This document shows positions 45,301-61,000 of a stretch of DNA of 64,000 bases, piece by piece. The stretch is from the NCBI GenBank assembly GCA_010094025.1, contig ML991775.1:372001-436000 (forward strand). The letters run 5' to 3'. The translations under genes and the position numbers were made by a program. Position 1 is the stretch's first letter. Every line of letters begins with the position of its first letter. Source of the stretch: Viridothelium virens. Taxonomy: Eukaryota; Ascomycota; Dothideomycetes; Trypetheliales; Trypetheliaceae. The notes under the pieces are model-generated. The model ran no database searches, was not told the DNA's origin, and saw only the letters and a list, made by a program, of their open reading frames with translations.

Positions 45301-46558
45301 ACGCAGAATGTGACGCATATGCACGGGAGAGTGGTGATAGAGCCTACATGGAAGAACATCCAGCGTCAACGGACCCCGATGGAGCGAGCCTATGGCTGTT
45401 GCTGGCCGGCATCGCTTCGGTCCAGTAGAGTATGTGGAAGCGCCCAACGGTCGGCGCATGGCCGGGGTGGGCTTCTCTGCACTGCTGGCTGCTGGTGCTG
45501 GCTGCTGGTGCTGGCTGCTGGGAGCGGGAATCCCCTGAGGAGATGCGTCGCCATTTCCGCTCACTAACGTACCGTACCTAAGCTACTGCTCGGCCACGCT
45601 GGACTGGTGGTGATAATAATAATCATCATACATAAGGTACACAGCTCGGGTACATTATATATATAGCTCCTGATGGGATTTCGCTCGACGGCGTGGAGAA
45701 AAGAAAAAAGGGCAGCAGTTGCTCTACGGTACGGAATTGTTAGCATGTAGCCAAGTCAATCATTGCGCTGAGAGGAAGAGGATGAGTCGGGTGCTTTTTG
45801 GCGCAGTTCCGCCGAGTCTCAGTTTTCGGGGCGGCCCAGAAAAAGGCCAGGCCTGGAGTGCCTGCTCCTGCTCGGGTCAGTGGTGGTCGGTGGTGGTGCA
45901 GCGAGTGGGTCCCTTCCTAGTCCCGTCGGCCAGCAGGCCAGTCAGGTCAGGTAGCTTCTTAGTGCAGTCGAATCGGGTGCAGACACGGCTGAGTCTGACT
46001 GGGCGTGCGGCCTGTGCTTTGAGTGGTCGCAGCTTCCTCCGGCTGGTCGATCATTGATCATGGATGCTGGCTTCGTTGATACATAGCGCCCTCCTTCCCT
46101 GCTCTCCAAGACTCGTTTCAGGTTCTCTCGCCCGCCCGCACCACGTCCCCCATCCATCCCCTCTTCTGCCAGGCTCCGGCTCTAACGGACGCTCAAACCT
46201 GCCTCAGCCTTCAGACTCTAAAACTGCCGCTCCTGCCCTTGCCCAGCGTTTTGCCCCGTTGCATCACTTTCTGCTTCACCTCATCTTCCACTTGCACCCG
46301 CCACTCGTCGACGAGACTGTTTAGAGGCAGGCCCTCGACACCTTACGCTTCTCATTTCTATCCGCCCTCAAACAGTCGCTCCCGCGACTTACACTCGCTT
46401 TGTGCTTTGTGCTTCACACTTTCGTCCTTGCAAAACCCGGCAGGTCCCGCGCGAGCCCGGCCATTGCGACTCTCGTGTTTCCCTTCAATTTGTTTCCTCT
46501 ACTTGACGTTCGAATCGCCTCAGCCAACGAGTCTTAAAGCACCTGCCCGCTCGGCGTC
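42367..46558. other. 4.2 kb stretch without recognisable gene, upstream of STE12
   Basis: The longest gap in the window. Frames of 60-125 codons occur on both strands (for example 43520-43891 plus, 43080-42703 minus, 44234-44028 minus), but none resembles a known family or splices into a longer product. Features seen: paired GTACTCCGTAC motifs (44872-44894), a TATA-like run (45655-45666), trinucleotide AT-rich repeats near 45612-45630, and a C/T-rich leader from about 46090 to the STE12 start. Part of this is probably an extended STE12 promoter and 5' UTR, and part may encode noncoding or unannotated transcripts. Confidence 0.55.
45655..45666 (+). promoter_or_regulatory. TATA-like run, candidate STE12 promoter element
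   Basis: TTATATATATAG, the clearest TATA-type stretch in the 4.2 kb upstream of STE12, about 900 bp before its start codon. If used, the transcript would have a leader of some 850 nt containing an upstream ATG frame from 45782 to 46057 (about 90 codons). Position and function are inferred only from sequence. Confidence 0.35.
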
Positions 46559-48934
<2,376 letters not shown>

Positions 48935-50832
48935 GCGCCTGTGATTGTTTCGTCTTTTGTTGCATTTACAAGCCTTGCATCTGCATCGCTGCATTACGCT
49001 AACAGGATAAGCGTATATTGAAGCAATTCTATCCACGATCACAGAAAAAAAAAAAACAAATGCATGCCGCCATGCTTCCGTTAGAGTTGCCGTGTTTTGG
49101 CGCACAACGTCTCGGGCATGTCCTGTTTCCTCACAGTCACAAAGGTGTTCCTTTCGATCGGGTGGGCGGACTGCTTTTTTGTTTACGAGTTCAAACGAGT
49201 GGACGTTTCATATGTCTTGGTGTTCTGCCATTCATCTCTATGTCTTCCTAATACCTTCTACGATTTCCTACGTCTGGGTGGCTGAGTGAGGTCCTCCTTG
49301 TATATTCATTTCTTTTTGCCTTTACATCTCTGGAAATCTGTCCGTACGGGAGGAAAATGGCTACCTAACACAGGGTGGCTCCTGTCATCCTAAGACATCC
49401 AATAGGGATGCGATTCAAGTCTGGTAAGGCTGGCTGGCAGGATGGATAGGATAAGATACCTGGATAAAGCCAAGGGCGAATTGCCCAGGCTGAATGTATT
49501 CATAGAATTTCAAACACATATCTGAGTTCATATTGCCTATCTTCCCGTAATGGAATTTTTTCTTTCCTTCTTGTTTACCTTATTACATTTGGTGGCTGTT
49601 TTTGCAGCCCCATCTGCATCCCGCCTAGAACGTACTGATGCCGGAAGACCAAAAGCAAAAATCCTCGTCACAAGACTCCATCTTCCAATGCCTCCAACCA
49701 AAAGCATCTGAGACACCGTAAAATTCCTCTAGCAGCTTCTCAACCCTGACCAAAACAAAGAATATCCAGTCTCAGGAACTCCAAAGTGTTTGAGCATCAG
49801 CTTCGCTTCGTCAAAACATCAGGGACTCTTCACATTATCCCTCTTCTCGCGTGCTGAAACTGCGCACCAAACACTCTCGCCTGTATTCGCCTATCCCGCC
49901 CTAAGCTCAACCGTGCTAAGTTCAGGTACTAGCTTACGCTCGTCACATCGCCAAACTTCTCCCAAGCCGCCATGGCCACGCCCACGGTCTCAAGCACGTG
50001 GGGTCATTTTTACAACAGTGTCAATGCTTTCCTAGCGAAGGGCCCGCAAAGCCCATGACTTAGGATAGCCTTTAGACTTCTAACAATGTATGTCAGACGG
50101 ATACTGTCGGTCCACAAGACTGGAGTCCGCTTCACTCTTGGGTGCAGGTTGGTTGTAGGGCCAGGCCGGTTGGGTCGCCCCCACTATCGCTAGTTCTATT
50201 ACCCCATCGTCCTGGTCCTACATAAAACACTGTTGATGTCTCAGCAGCACGTGGAGAGCGCGAAGGGGCGAAGAGACAAACGCTGGGTCCGAGCGCGAGT
50301 GTTTAGAGCTCGAAACGTGGACCTGTGAGGTCAGACAGCCATGAGGGCTGGATCACCGTCGCGATGTGCAGATAACATTTTTGGGAGGAGAAGCTTAGCC
50401 TGGGGGCGGATAACCAAGCTGGGCTAGGTAAAGGGCGACGATCAGCGTGATGAGGCTCACGGATGATGATCAGCACGATGATGATGATGGCTGCAACCGC
50501 TGTACAGATTAGGATATGGGCAGATGAACTTCTACGGTAAGGAGTCTGATGATCAGAACTGTTTGGAGTTGTCTACGCCCTGAATCTCACCAAAAGGGAC
50601 GAGGTTTCACAATTCAATAGTGCTGCTGTGGAGGATGACGCTACCATCTATTCCATTAGTGCCAACCAACACGCTATTGACTTCATGTCGCTTTTTCTCG
50701 TCCCGAGCAGGTGGTAGTTAGGCGAGACAGTTCCGGACTTACTTCTACGTACAGTAACTATTTACTGGATATAACAGCACGCGTTGTGCTCTGTGCTCTG
50801 TGCTGCTGCACTCGACTACAAAATGACTACTA
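48935..50832. other. Intergenic region, 1.9 kb
   Basis: STE12 3' UTR and spacer up to the convergent epimerase-like gene. It holds a GATGAT-rich tract near 50462-50490 and only short frames; no gene or RNA recognised. Confidence 0.5.
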
Positions 50833-52042
50833 TTATTTACAAGCGAGTAGATCGGCTTCCAGCGAATCCCAAAGACTTGGTGCCCGAGGCTCGTAGGATA
50901 GCACGGCCTTCGCTCGATCAGCTCGTGTACGCGAGTTGGCCGCGAACATGTAGGTCGCGATATGCGGGATGCCCCAACTGCTCACCATGCCATCGACTTG
51001 GTCGAGAGGAAGTTGCTGGGGTTCGGAGCTGGAGATAAGGCCATGCTTGTGCAGGACGCGGCCTGTAGCTTTGGCGATATCGAGTTGTGAGGCTTCTTGC
51101 GAGGATGCGAAATAGTAGCCCTGGCGAGTGAGTAAATTATCGTCCTCCAGTCTCTCGGTAGAGGTGGTGTTGAAATACCTCTTTGCCCCAGTTGGCATTT
51201 CCCCCTCCATCAATTGCGGCTTCGATTAGCTTTACATACAGTGTCATGAGATCTTCTATGTGAACCCAAGATCTGGTGTTCGTTCCTTCAGCTGGGTAGA
51301 ATGAGGTCCCTAGCTTCTTAATCTCTTCGAAGAATGCAGGAAAATAGACACTGTTGGTGCGGGCAGGACCACGACCCGGGCCATAGATGTCTGGTGGGCA
51401 GATGATTGCAGTTTTCACTTTATCACTGTTCTGAGCCCCAGCATCGAGTATAATCTTGTCGACGTTGCGGTGCAAGGCTTTATCTGGTAGGGAAATGATC
51501 TCGTCGATGTTCTCAATGTCAGACCATACTTTGGGATTCACGCGTCCAAGGTAGTCGGGTTGCTGCCAGTCTGCTACCACACCAGTGCCTCCAAGATGGA
51601 TGAGGAATGAGGTTGAGTCGCGCTTCAGGAGACCTGCAATGAGCGCCTTGATGCTGGGTTCGTGGTCGGAATTTCCACTGTCTGTAGATTCTCAGGCTTC
51701 GATTTTCAATCTATCCTTCGACCTGTTCCGATGTTCTTAACTTACGAACGACTACATTGGCTTTAGATGCTGCATCAGAGATGACCTCCGCACTGTCGTA
51801 ATCTCCCTTCACGATATTGACCTTGGGATAACGAGAGGTGAAATTGGAGGGCACGTTGCGAAGCAGCGCTGTGATTTCATATTCGGGGTGTTTTGCAACC
51901 AATGTATCCAAGACTGTGCCACCTATGTAACCGGTGGTACCTGTCCTGACCGTGAAGGTCAATCAATCGATCCGCCGAGGCATGAATATCAGGACAAAAA
52001 CCTCGATTCATGGTTCACTTACAAGAACAGTTTCGGAGCCAT
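50833..52042 (-). CDS. NAD(P)-binding extended SDR / epimerase-like protein
   Basis: Minus-strand exons 52042-52023 (20 nt), 51945-51746, 51681-51179 and 51120-50833 join in frame to 336 residues. The first exon supplies MAPKLFL, which runs straight into the Rossmann motif TGTTGYIGG. Later parts include ITALLRN, KANVVVHSGNSDHE, FLIHLGGTGVV, the CPPDIYGPGRGP segment, and SWVHIEDLMTLYVKLIEAA, a pattern of nucleoside-diphosphate-sugar epimerase or reductase-type extended SDRs common in fungi. The typical catalytic YxxxK is not obvious, so activity on a sugar nucleotide is uncertain. Introns are 77, 64 and 58 bp. Upstream sequence from 52043 to the next gene is the promoter of this gene on one side. 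Confidence 0.85.
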
Positions 52043-52624
52043 GATAGAAGATGACCTTGACGGGGCAGGTTATTTTTGATAGAAGACGAGCGCTCTGAAA
52101 AATCATCATCCTATGCCGAGACCTGGATTTCCAATCAAGAATGAACGCTAGAACGTCATGACACAAGAGCTACAGTATTCTGATATAATGTCTGGTGTAC
52201 TACTGACGCCGACTGTACCGGCACAATCAGATCCGCGAAGTACTGTACAGGTAGGAATCAATTGTCTCATGTACTCGAGAGCCAGGTAGATTTACTCGGT
52301 ATATTCCTTTCATCTTTGACGACGATTTTGCCGTGGCGTCACTGCTCTTACTTGCCGAAGTCAGATGAGCGAAGAACCAATAGGGCCTAAGGGAAAGTCA
52401 TTAGCCTGGGGTGCTGGGCTGGCACGGCTGGATAGTCGGCCAGGTCCGTGCGAATACCCCACAGCCAATCCATCGAAAACGGGACTAGTGACACAAGAGA
52501 TGGAAAGAAGTGTGTCAGCCTTCACATCCCGAACCACAATCTCTGCCTTTTTCTTGTCTGCTCTCACCGTCTAAACTTCTCTCACTGTTTCGAATTCAAT
52601 CGAATCTACTCTTCACCATTCAAT
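52043..52624. promoter_or_regulatory. Divergent promoter region, epimerase-like gene / HEM1
   Basis: About 580 bp between two divergent starts; must contain both promoters. A T/C-rich leader precedes the ALAS start at 52625. No other feature recognised. Confidence 0.5.
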
Positions 52625-54545
52625 ATGGAGGCAATGCTACGCCAGTCTCGTTCTATGTGCCCGTTCCTGAAGAAAAGCTCACCCGCCACTCTACGGGCCT
52701 TGTCAACGAGCACCACCACCCAGTCAGCATCTCCAGGTGGCGGCTCTATGTCCAATCTCCAGGTTCTTGCTCGTCGATGCCCGGTCATGGGAAAAGCTCT
52801 TGCGGTTCAAAGCGCTCGTTCCGGGCACGTCAATTTCGCCAATGCTGCTTACAGCGGTATCCGTGCCTACCATTCCAAGATTGGAAGGGCAAAAATGCAT
52901 ACAACTTCGCCTATGGAAGCGCAGGCTATCGAGGTTGGACTGACGCGTTCAGAAGAAGGTATGATGCTCGCTTCGAGTATTTGAGGGCCGTCTTTTAGTG
53001 GAATTACTCACACCGTACTTCGCAGTTCCCCTCGGTCATCTCAAGCCCACTACCAACCAGCCTCCCCAAGGCGCCTCTGGGCCTCCACCAGAATGTCCAG
53101 TCACCAAATTCGATTACGACAAGTTCTACACAACCGAGCTCGATAAGAAACACAAAGACAAGTCTTACCGCTACTTCAACAACATCAATCGCTTGGCGCA
53201 AGAATTTCCCCGCGCCCATATGTCAGATGTCGACCAGCGCGTTACAGTCTGGTGCTCGAATGATTACCTGGGCATGGGCAGGAATCCGCAGGTCTTGAAG
53301 ACGATGCACGAAACTCTTGACAGATACGGTGCTGGTGCCGGTGGGACTAGGAACATCTCTGGCCATAATCAGCACGCCGTTGCTCTTGAGGGAACACTTG
53401 CCAAGTTGCATGCCAAAGAGGCGGCGCTGGCATTTACGTCCTGCTACGTCGCAAACGATGCTACCTTAGCGACTCTGGGTAGCAAGCTCCCTGACTGTGT
53501 GATTTTATCTGACAGTATGAATCATGCGTCGATGATCCAAGGGATCCGCCATTCAGGTGCAAAGAAGATGGTCTTTAAGCATAATGATGTTCAAGACCTG
53601 GAGGGTAAACTTGCCTCTCTTCCTCCCGAGACTCCCAAGATAATCGCCTTTGAAAGCGTATATAGCATGTGCGGATCCGTCAGTCCCATTGCGAAAATCT
53701 GTGATCTTGCCGACAAGTATGGCGCTATCACCTTCCTTGACGAAGTTCACGCTGTGGGAATGTACGGAGCAAAGGGCGCTGGTGTTGCCGAACATCTCGA
53801 CTACGAAGCGCACCGTGCTGGGCATCCCCAAGGCACAGTGATGGACCGTATCGATATCATTACAGGTACTCTGGGTAAGGCGTATGGCTGTGTTGGTGGC
53901 TATATTGCCGGCTCGGCCAAAATGGTTGATACAGTCCGTTCCTTAGCCCCTGGCTTCATTTTTACAACATCTTTGCCACCAGCCACCATGGCCGGTGCAA
54001 AGGCCGCAATTGAATATCAAATGGCGTATCAAAGTGACCGACGCTTGCAGCAGCTACATACTCGCGCAGTGAAGGATGCGCTGAACGAGTGCGACATTCC
54101 TGTCATTCCAAACCCGAGTCACATCGTGCCCGTCTTGGTTGGAAATGCCGAAGTTGCCAGGCAAGCAAGCGACATGCTGCTTGATGAATGGGGTATCTAC
54201 GTTCAAGCTATCAACTATCCTACAGTGCCAAGAGGACAGGAACGACTACGCTTCACTCCGACCCCCGGCCACGTTCGCGAGTATCGCGAGCATCTTGTCG
54301 AAGCTGTCGATGCCGTCTGGACGAAACTTGGCATTAAGCGCACCAGTGAGTGGGCTGCGCAAGGTGGGTTCGTTGGGGTCGGCGTAAAGGACAAAGAAGA
54401 GGAGGTTCCGCTGTGGACGGATGAACAGCTTGGCATCAACGATGTTATCAAGGAAATGAAGGCTGGAAAGGGAGCGAAGGGCATCTTGGAAAGTGTGCTA
54501 GAAAAGGAGAGAGAGCAGGTGATTGCTGTCGGTGCAGTTGCTTGA
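52625..54545 (+). CDS. HEM1: 5-aminolevulinate synthase, mitochondrial (HEM1)
   Basis: First and rate-limiting enzyme of heme synthesis, condensing glycine and succinyl-CoA in the mitochondrial matrix. Exons 52625-52958 and 53026-54545 (intron 67 bp) give 617 residues. The first 60 or so are a basic, Ser-rich presequence with two Cys-Pro heme-regulatory motifs (MCPFLKK at Cys12 and RRCPVMG at Cys52); a third CP (PPECPVTK) follows in the second exon. The catalytic domain shows [48 protein letters not shown] and the PLP-binding lysine in [10 protein letters not shown]. The C-terminal extension ([20 protein letters not shown] and onward) is longer than in yeast, as in other filamentous fungi. 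Confidence 0.97.
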
Positions 54546-55072
54546 AGCGGTCTGAATTCTCGACCCGGCATCATGATGACTTTGATTAGACACCGTCAAT
54601 ATAGCGCAAAAGGGAATTGATGCGGCAGTGATGATGAACGCTATTAGTTCTGATTGAATGTGTGCACTATACAGGGCATTGCAATCTTAGTGCTCCGTAC
54701 AATACATGCATCGGTGGAGTTGCGCTGTGAGACTCAACACCGTGTTTGTTGCCGCTTTGGGCTTAGTGGCCAAACGCCGCAATTAGTGATGCTCCGTCAA
54801 TCACTTCAAGGTGAGCTTTGACAATCATGAATGCTTGACGGCCCAGCCTTCACCCTCGCTCGCCTTTTCCTCCTCCAACTACGCACTCATCCCCCTCTTG
54901 CTGGGCCTGCGCTGAATTCTTGATCTTCGTCTTCCAGCCCGGCAAACCACTTCACGACTTTTTCATCAACTTCGCAAGCCCGCCATCTCGACCTCTCCAT
55001 ATTGGGCGCGTGCACGCTCCTTCAAAGAGCTTTCCAGGACACGCCGAGCCTGAAGCTCGATCAGAAGCAACT
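54546..55072. other. Intergenic region
   Basis: About 530 bp: ALAS 3' UTR and THO2 promoter/leader. One partial GTACTCCGTAC-like motif (TGCTCCGTAC, 54691-54700). The THO2 reading frame stays open upstream to about 54920 but without an ATG before 55073. Confidence 0.5.
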
Positions 55073-58000
55073 ATGGCACCAAACAGTCAGAAACGAAAGC
55101 GAGCGGACCCCACCTCTCCTGACGAGAACAACGATGCATCAAGCAGGCCGTCTCCACATCGTCCGCAAAATTTGGGCCATGCTCAGCAGAATCCACATAA
55201 TACCCAAAATATCCGGGGAGGGAAAAGGGAAAATCGTCAGACTAGGGCAGGTGGAAACTCACCTGCGAACCCTATGCCAAGTCCTTCCACTACGCAGCCT
55301 ACCCCACACCAAGTCAGTACTACAAATCCTCCAACCGCGATGTCCCTCCCACCTCTACCTTCACCATCCTCCGGCACTCAATCGGTCACAAAACCCGAAG
55401 CTTTGGCTGCAGCTCCTCGCGCACCTGCACCTGCACCTGCACCTGCACCTGCACCTGCACCTCCGAAACCTAAACCTCTCCCCTATCATTATGACCACTT
55501 GACCGAGGACCTACGCAAAGAATGGAGCACCTCAGGTCGCGCATCCATAATACAGAAAGCACAGCAAGCGAAAGACAAGGAGGATCCAATAGCTCTTGGC
55601 ATCATTTTTCAAGAACTTGTAAGGGCCGGTCTGGACGGTCTTTTGGACCCCACGCATGCTGGTCAAGCCATCCAAGAGATTGTCGGAGATTCATCATCTG
55701 CCTCCAATAAAACGGCCGTTGCTTTCCTTGACATCTTCTCAATTATGACGGAGCACGATGTGCGTCAACCAAACCTGCGGACTCTTGCTTTTGCAACGGG
55801 CATATCCCCAGAGCTTATGCGAATGACGCTCGACTCATCTCTACTCATCGCACTAAATCTCGTTCGCGGATCGTTTCAGAGCCAGCAGGTACGTACGCAA
55901 ACGGGCGTGTACTACAAGCAAGGCAACTACAATCTGTTGCGGGAAGAATCGGAAGGATATGCGAAGCTCATGAACGAATACTTCGAAACATCCTTCTCGG
56001 CAACACCGACATTCGATCTCGCGCGCAATACCTTTACGAAGGTCCTGGGCATGATTGGCGCCTTTGACCTGGACGTGGGGCGTGTTCTAGACGTGACCCT
56101 TGATGTCTTTGCCACTCTTCTTATCAAGCACTACCGATTCTTTGTCAAGCTCCTTGCGTCGAGCTCCTGGTGGCCTCAAAATAAGAGTTTCGAGGGCATT
56201 CAAGTACCCGACTACCCGTACAAGAATCTTCCTTTATGGGCACTGCCAGATTATCCTTCTTACCAGACGAGTCAAGCTGATAAGGTCAAGCTTGAGGCGG
56301 AAAGAAGGGAGCGCGACGTCAAGTTCTGGGATCGAGCGCGTGAAGTTGGTATCAACGCTTACTTCGAGCTTGGCGGACGCGAGATTGTCATGGATGAAGA
56401 ATCGGCTTCTGAGCTCCAAGCTAGTATTGAGAAGGACATTAAGGACTTTGAAGAAAACCAGAAACGGATCTCCGAAGAAGCTGCTGCACGAGGCAAGAAA
56501 GTACCAATTAAGGAGACACCTCGAAACTTTTCCCGCGAATGGCTTGCTGGAACCCGAACCATACCGCCACGTGGAAATTTTGAGGCTGCCCAATTACTTG
56601 GCTTCAAGCTTCGATTCTATTCATCAGCGGCTCGGGATCCTGAAGATGCTCTACCAGAGAACCTCATTGCACTCGCTTCATTACTCATCAAGGTCGGCTT
56701 CATATCCCTGAAAGACCTCTATCCCCACTTGCACCCTTCGGATTCAGAAATGGACGCTGTGAAGCAAAGAAAGTTACAAGAGAAAGCCGACCGTTCCAAA
56801 AGGAATGGCTATGTTGGCCCCGAAAATGCCTTGACCCGAACAGAAAAACTAACGGAGGAGGACACTGAAAAATCTACACATGCCTCTCGGGTACGTGACG
56901 AAGAAACTCGGTCGACACAAAAGTCTAGCAGAGCGGCAAGCCCTAGCAAGCCTTCCGATGAGAATAAAAGCTCCAGCAAAACTGCTGAAAGCAAAAATGC
57001 TGAAGAGGCGAAAAACACCAGCAAGCATTCCGAAGAGGCCAAGACCCCCAGCAAGCCTTCCGAAGACACCGAACCCCCCAAACTCTCTGAACCATCGGAT
57101 CAGAAGGTGCTATTACTAAGGAACCTACTCACCATTGGTGCTCTGCCTGAATCTCTTTATATCCTCGGAAAATTTCCCTGGCTCATAAATGCCTATCCCA
57201 ACTTGTTACACCACATCCATCGTATCTTACACCACTCTCTAAGTAAATTGTACGAAGCCTTGGAACCTGTCATCGCACGCAGCACAGTACGAGCATCGCA
57301 AGCCATCGTTGAAGAGCCGAGTGGAGTGCCGGTGGGCGAGCTCAGGACAACAGAGATGGAGCCTCGATCCACGTTGAAGTGGACCAAGCCTGACTTGCAT
57401 GATTGTGGTGATCAGGATATGTGCTTCTACTATGAGCATTGGACGGATGACATTCCCGTCTGTCAGACAGCTGACGACGTCTTCACCTTATGCTCCACTT
57501 TCTTGAATCTTTCTGGCTACAAAATTGCCCAGGATACTGCCTTGATGGTGAAGCTCGTGCGGATAGGAAGAAAAAGTCTCAAGGATGACCCCTCACCCCG
57601 AAATCAAGCAGGATGGGCCGATCTAGTGAAGCGGTCTCTCCTACCTGTCCTAACTCTCGTTGGACCGAATGCTGGTATCATCAACGAAGTCTGGGACCTC
57701 GTCCGGGAGTTCCCATCTGCTACCAGATACAATATGTACGCTGAATGGTTTACGGGTGCAACTTCGCGCCATCCGGACATACAAGAAGTCTTCAGCCGAG
57801 TCAAAATTGAAGTCGGGAACATAATGAAAAAGACTGTGCATTCGAATAAAGATAAGCAAGCAAAATTGTTGGCCATGTCTGCTATTAATTGTCCTGGTAT
57901 CCTTCTCCAAGTAGCCTACAGTCGCATCGAATCTTACGAAGTCATGATCGGATGGTTCGTCGTGTGCGGAAAATACTTTACCGATCTGGCCTTTGATATC

Positions 58001-61000
58001 CTCACATGGTCGCTTTTGAACGGGATCGGGAATGGCGCAAGACGTCTAGTCCAGGCTGATGGAATGCTCACAACTGTGTGGTTAAAGGCACTCTCGATGT
58101 TTTGTGGCCAGGCTTACAGGGCTTACTCAAAGATGGACATTGCACCGATCCTTGCTTATCTTGGACACCAGCTACGGCGTGGCCAAGCGACAGAGCTTGA
58201 GCTACTGGAGCAACTTGTGTGGTCGGCGGCTGGTATTGCGCCGGGTCTGATTTTAAAGGACAGGGACGTCATCGCGTTGGCCGGGGGGCCCTATCTACGG
58301 GGTCAAATACTCATCCCACTGGGTGATGAGCGTCACGACGTAAAACGGAGAGAATCGTCCACAAGATTGATCACGTTCTTGAAATCCTCAGGCCTTGCTA
58401 GTCAGCTTCTCGTTGCCATTGTCCAACTGAGACAGATTTACCCATTCCAAGCATCTTCCAAGGACACTCCGTTGAAAGCCATCTGCGCAAACCTCGACAA
58501 GATTAGTCGTGTATACGACCAGTACCTTCAGATGCTTCGAGCTCTTCTCCCAGTGGCCGAATTCGATAAAAATATTCCCTCAATCATTAGTCTCATATCG
58601 GAGTTCGGCCTTGACCCCAAATTCGCCTTTGAGATCGGCCGAGCCAGCTTGTCAGCGAAAATAGCAGAGGTTGACATTGCAATCAAGCTTGAGCGGCAGC
58701 AGGAGAAAATTAGGCGAGACAATGCCGAGAAAGCAAAACTCGATGGTGACGTCGAGATGGGCGAAGACGCTCCCCAAACAGCTCCGAGCTCCAGCTCGGG
58801 CGTAGTTGCGTCATCTCCGGGTAAGATCGAGGATAGCAAAGAAGAGGGTGAAGAAGGTGATGATGACGACACACCAATGAAAGATGCTCCAGAGCCGAAT
58901 AATCAATCGCAATTACTGGAGTCAGGCGTGACAGCAAATGAGATCAAAAGTCCTTGGCATCCAGCACTGCAGCCACTAATACAAGAATTGCAACCACTTG
59001 TGCGTACCGGCGCGGAGGACTCGTCAATTCTTGGTTTCTTTGTCACGTTTTGGCAGCTTGGCAGCTATGATCTTCTTGTTCCAAGTGCTATATACTCGGA
59101 AGTCACTAAGCGCGTGCGTGATCGAGTTCCCGACATCAGGGCTGATCGCAAGGATGTCAGCGTCAATGGTGTCAGGGAAAAGGAAGCGAAGGTCAAGGAA
59201 CTCAACGACCTATCGGATCAGCTTCGTGAGGAAATGAAATTGCACGTTGAGGCCTATCAACAGACTCGGAACCGCCTGAGTCGCGAGAAGGACCACTGGT
59301 TCGCTGGTCTAGGTAACACTCGACAGTCGTTGGACGCCTTGAACACAGCCCTGCTCCAGGATTGCTTCTTCCCACGTCTGGTTTTGTCTCCAATGGATGC
59401 TCAGTATACCTACAAGATGATTTTCTATCTCCATTCATCTGGGACTCCGGGCTTCCGAACGATGTTCTTGCTGGATAGCCTGTTTGCAGAAAAGCAGTTA
59501 ACCTCCTTGATATTCCAAAGCACCGTGAATGAGGCCGAAAACTTTGGGCGATTCCTCAATGAGCTGCTGAAAGAGCTGAACAAATGGCGTGCGGACAAAT
59601 CTTACTATGAGAAGCAGGCATTCGGCCCCAAGAAGGATCTTCCTGGTTTTGCCATCAAGATCACAGCAGAGAAAGGCATCGAGACATTCAGAGAGTACGA
59701 GGATTTCAGACGGGCATTGTTCAAATGGCACCGTAATCTACACCTCGCGCTCAAAGCTTGCTTTGACAGTGGTGAATACATGCACATCAAAAATGGTATT
59801 TATCTCCTTATGGCTATTCACCAGGAATTTCCGGTGGTCAACTTCATGGGACGGGCACAACAGGAAAGCCTACTTGCTTTAACCAATGATAAGCGGGAAG
59901 AGCTCGCACTGGCAGCCAATGCTTTGGCCGGAAGCCTGGGAAAAAGAGAAAAAGCTTGGATCATTCCACAGGCCTTCCACATTGTGAGTCCAGGGAGTAT
60001 GGATGTTTCAGATCACGGATGCTAACTTTTGCCTAGAATGAGACATCCGGCACTGGACAGCGGAGTTCGAGTCAAGCCTCCCCTGCAAAGCCTGCTCCAC
60101 CTCAACCAGATCTTGAGCAGCAAGATACTGGAGGTGCTAATCCTCCCGAAATCGCAGTGGACGCTTCCAAACCCAAACCATCACTGTAGGTGACTCCAGG
60201 CATCTTGCCCTAAGATACCTGACTCCAGACAGTGGCTAATGGATCTTAGGCTGAATGGGATGATGCGCAAAAGCTCAGCCCCAGGTAGAGGCGACGCTGA
60301 GGATGGAGAGATCGAGGATGAGAAAATCGCGAAAGCTAGTCCAGATGATGCTTCAAAAGTCGATGACAACGACAAAGCTGAGCCATCCGGCAACGAACCG
60401 ACATCTGACACTCATGCTGTCAACGAGCGGAAGTTAACAGCAAAACCAAGTACGCCCGCACCGTCTACAGACCAGCAGCAAACCACCAAACCGGATCCTG
60501 AAAAGGCTCAGCCGAATGAACCACAGAAGCCAGCGGCTCCCACCCAGCCTATCGCAGATGCACCATCAAAACCAGCGCCAGTTTCTTCTACTCCAACGCG
60601 AACACCACACCAACTGCCAAATCGTCCTGAGCAACCTCCCAGACGTGGGACTGACAGAAGTTTCGAACGCTCAAGAGATCAGCAAGGAGGAAGACGCGAC
60701 GGCCGTAGCTCTCAGAGAGAGGATTATGGCAGATTGGACCGGCCGACTGATCTCAGTCGGAATGATTCGAACGAAGCGGCACGCCGCGAGCAATCTCCGG
60801 GAAGACGGAGCCGTGGACGCACACCTGATCGCTTATCCAACTCCAATTATGAACGAAACGATCGTATGTCCGAAAAGCGAGATAGGCAAGGAGATCATGG
60901 GCCGAGACCATTAGCGCGTGAGGGTCGGTCATCAGAAAATCGACAATCTGGCCGGGTCCCCAGTGGGTATGAGAATGGTCGTGAACGACCGTCCGACCAT

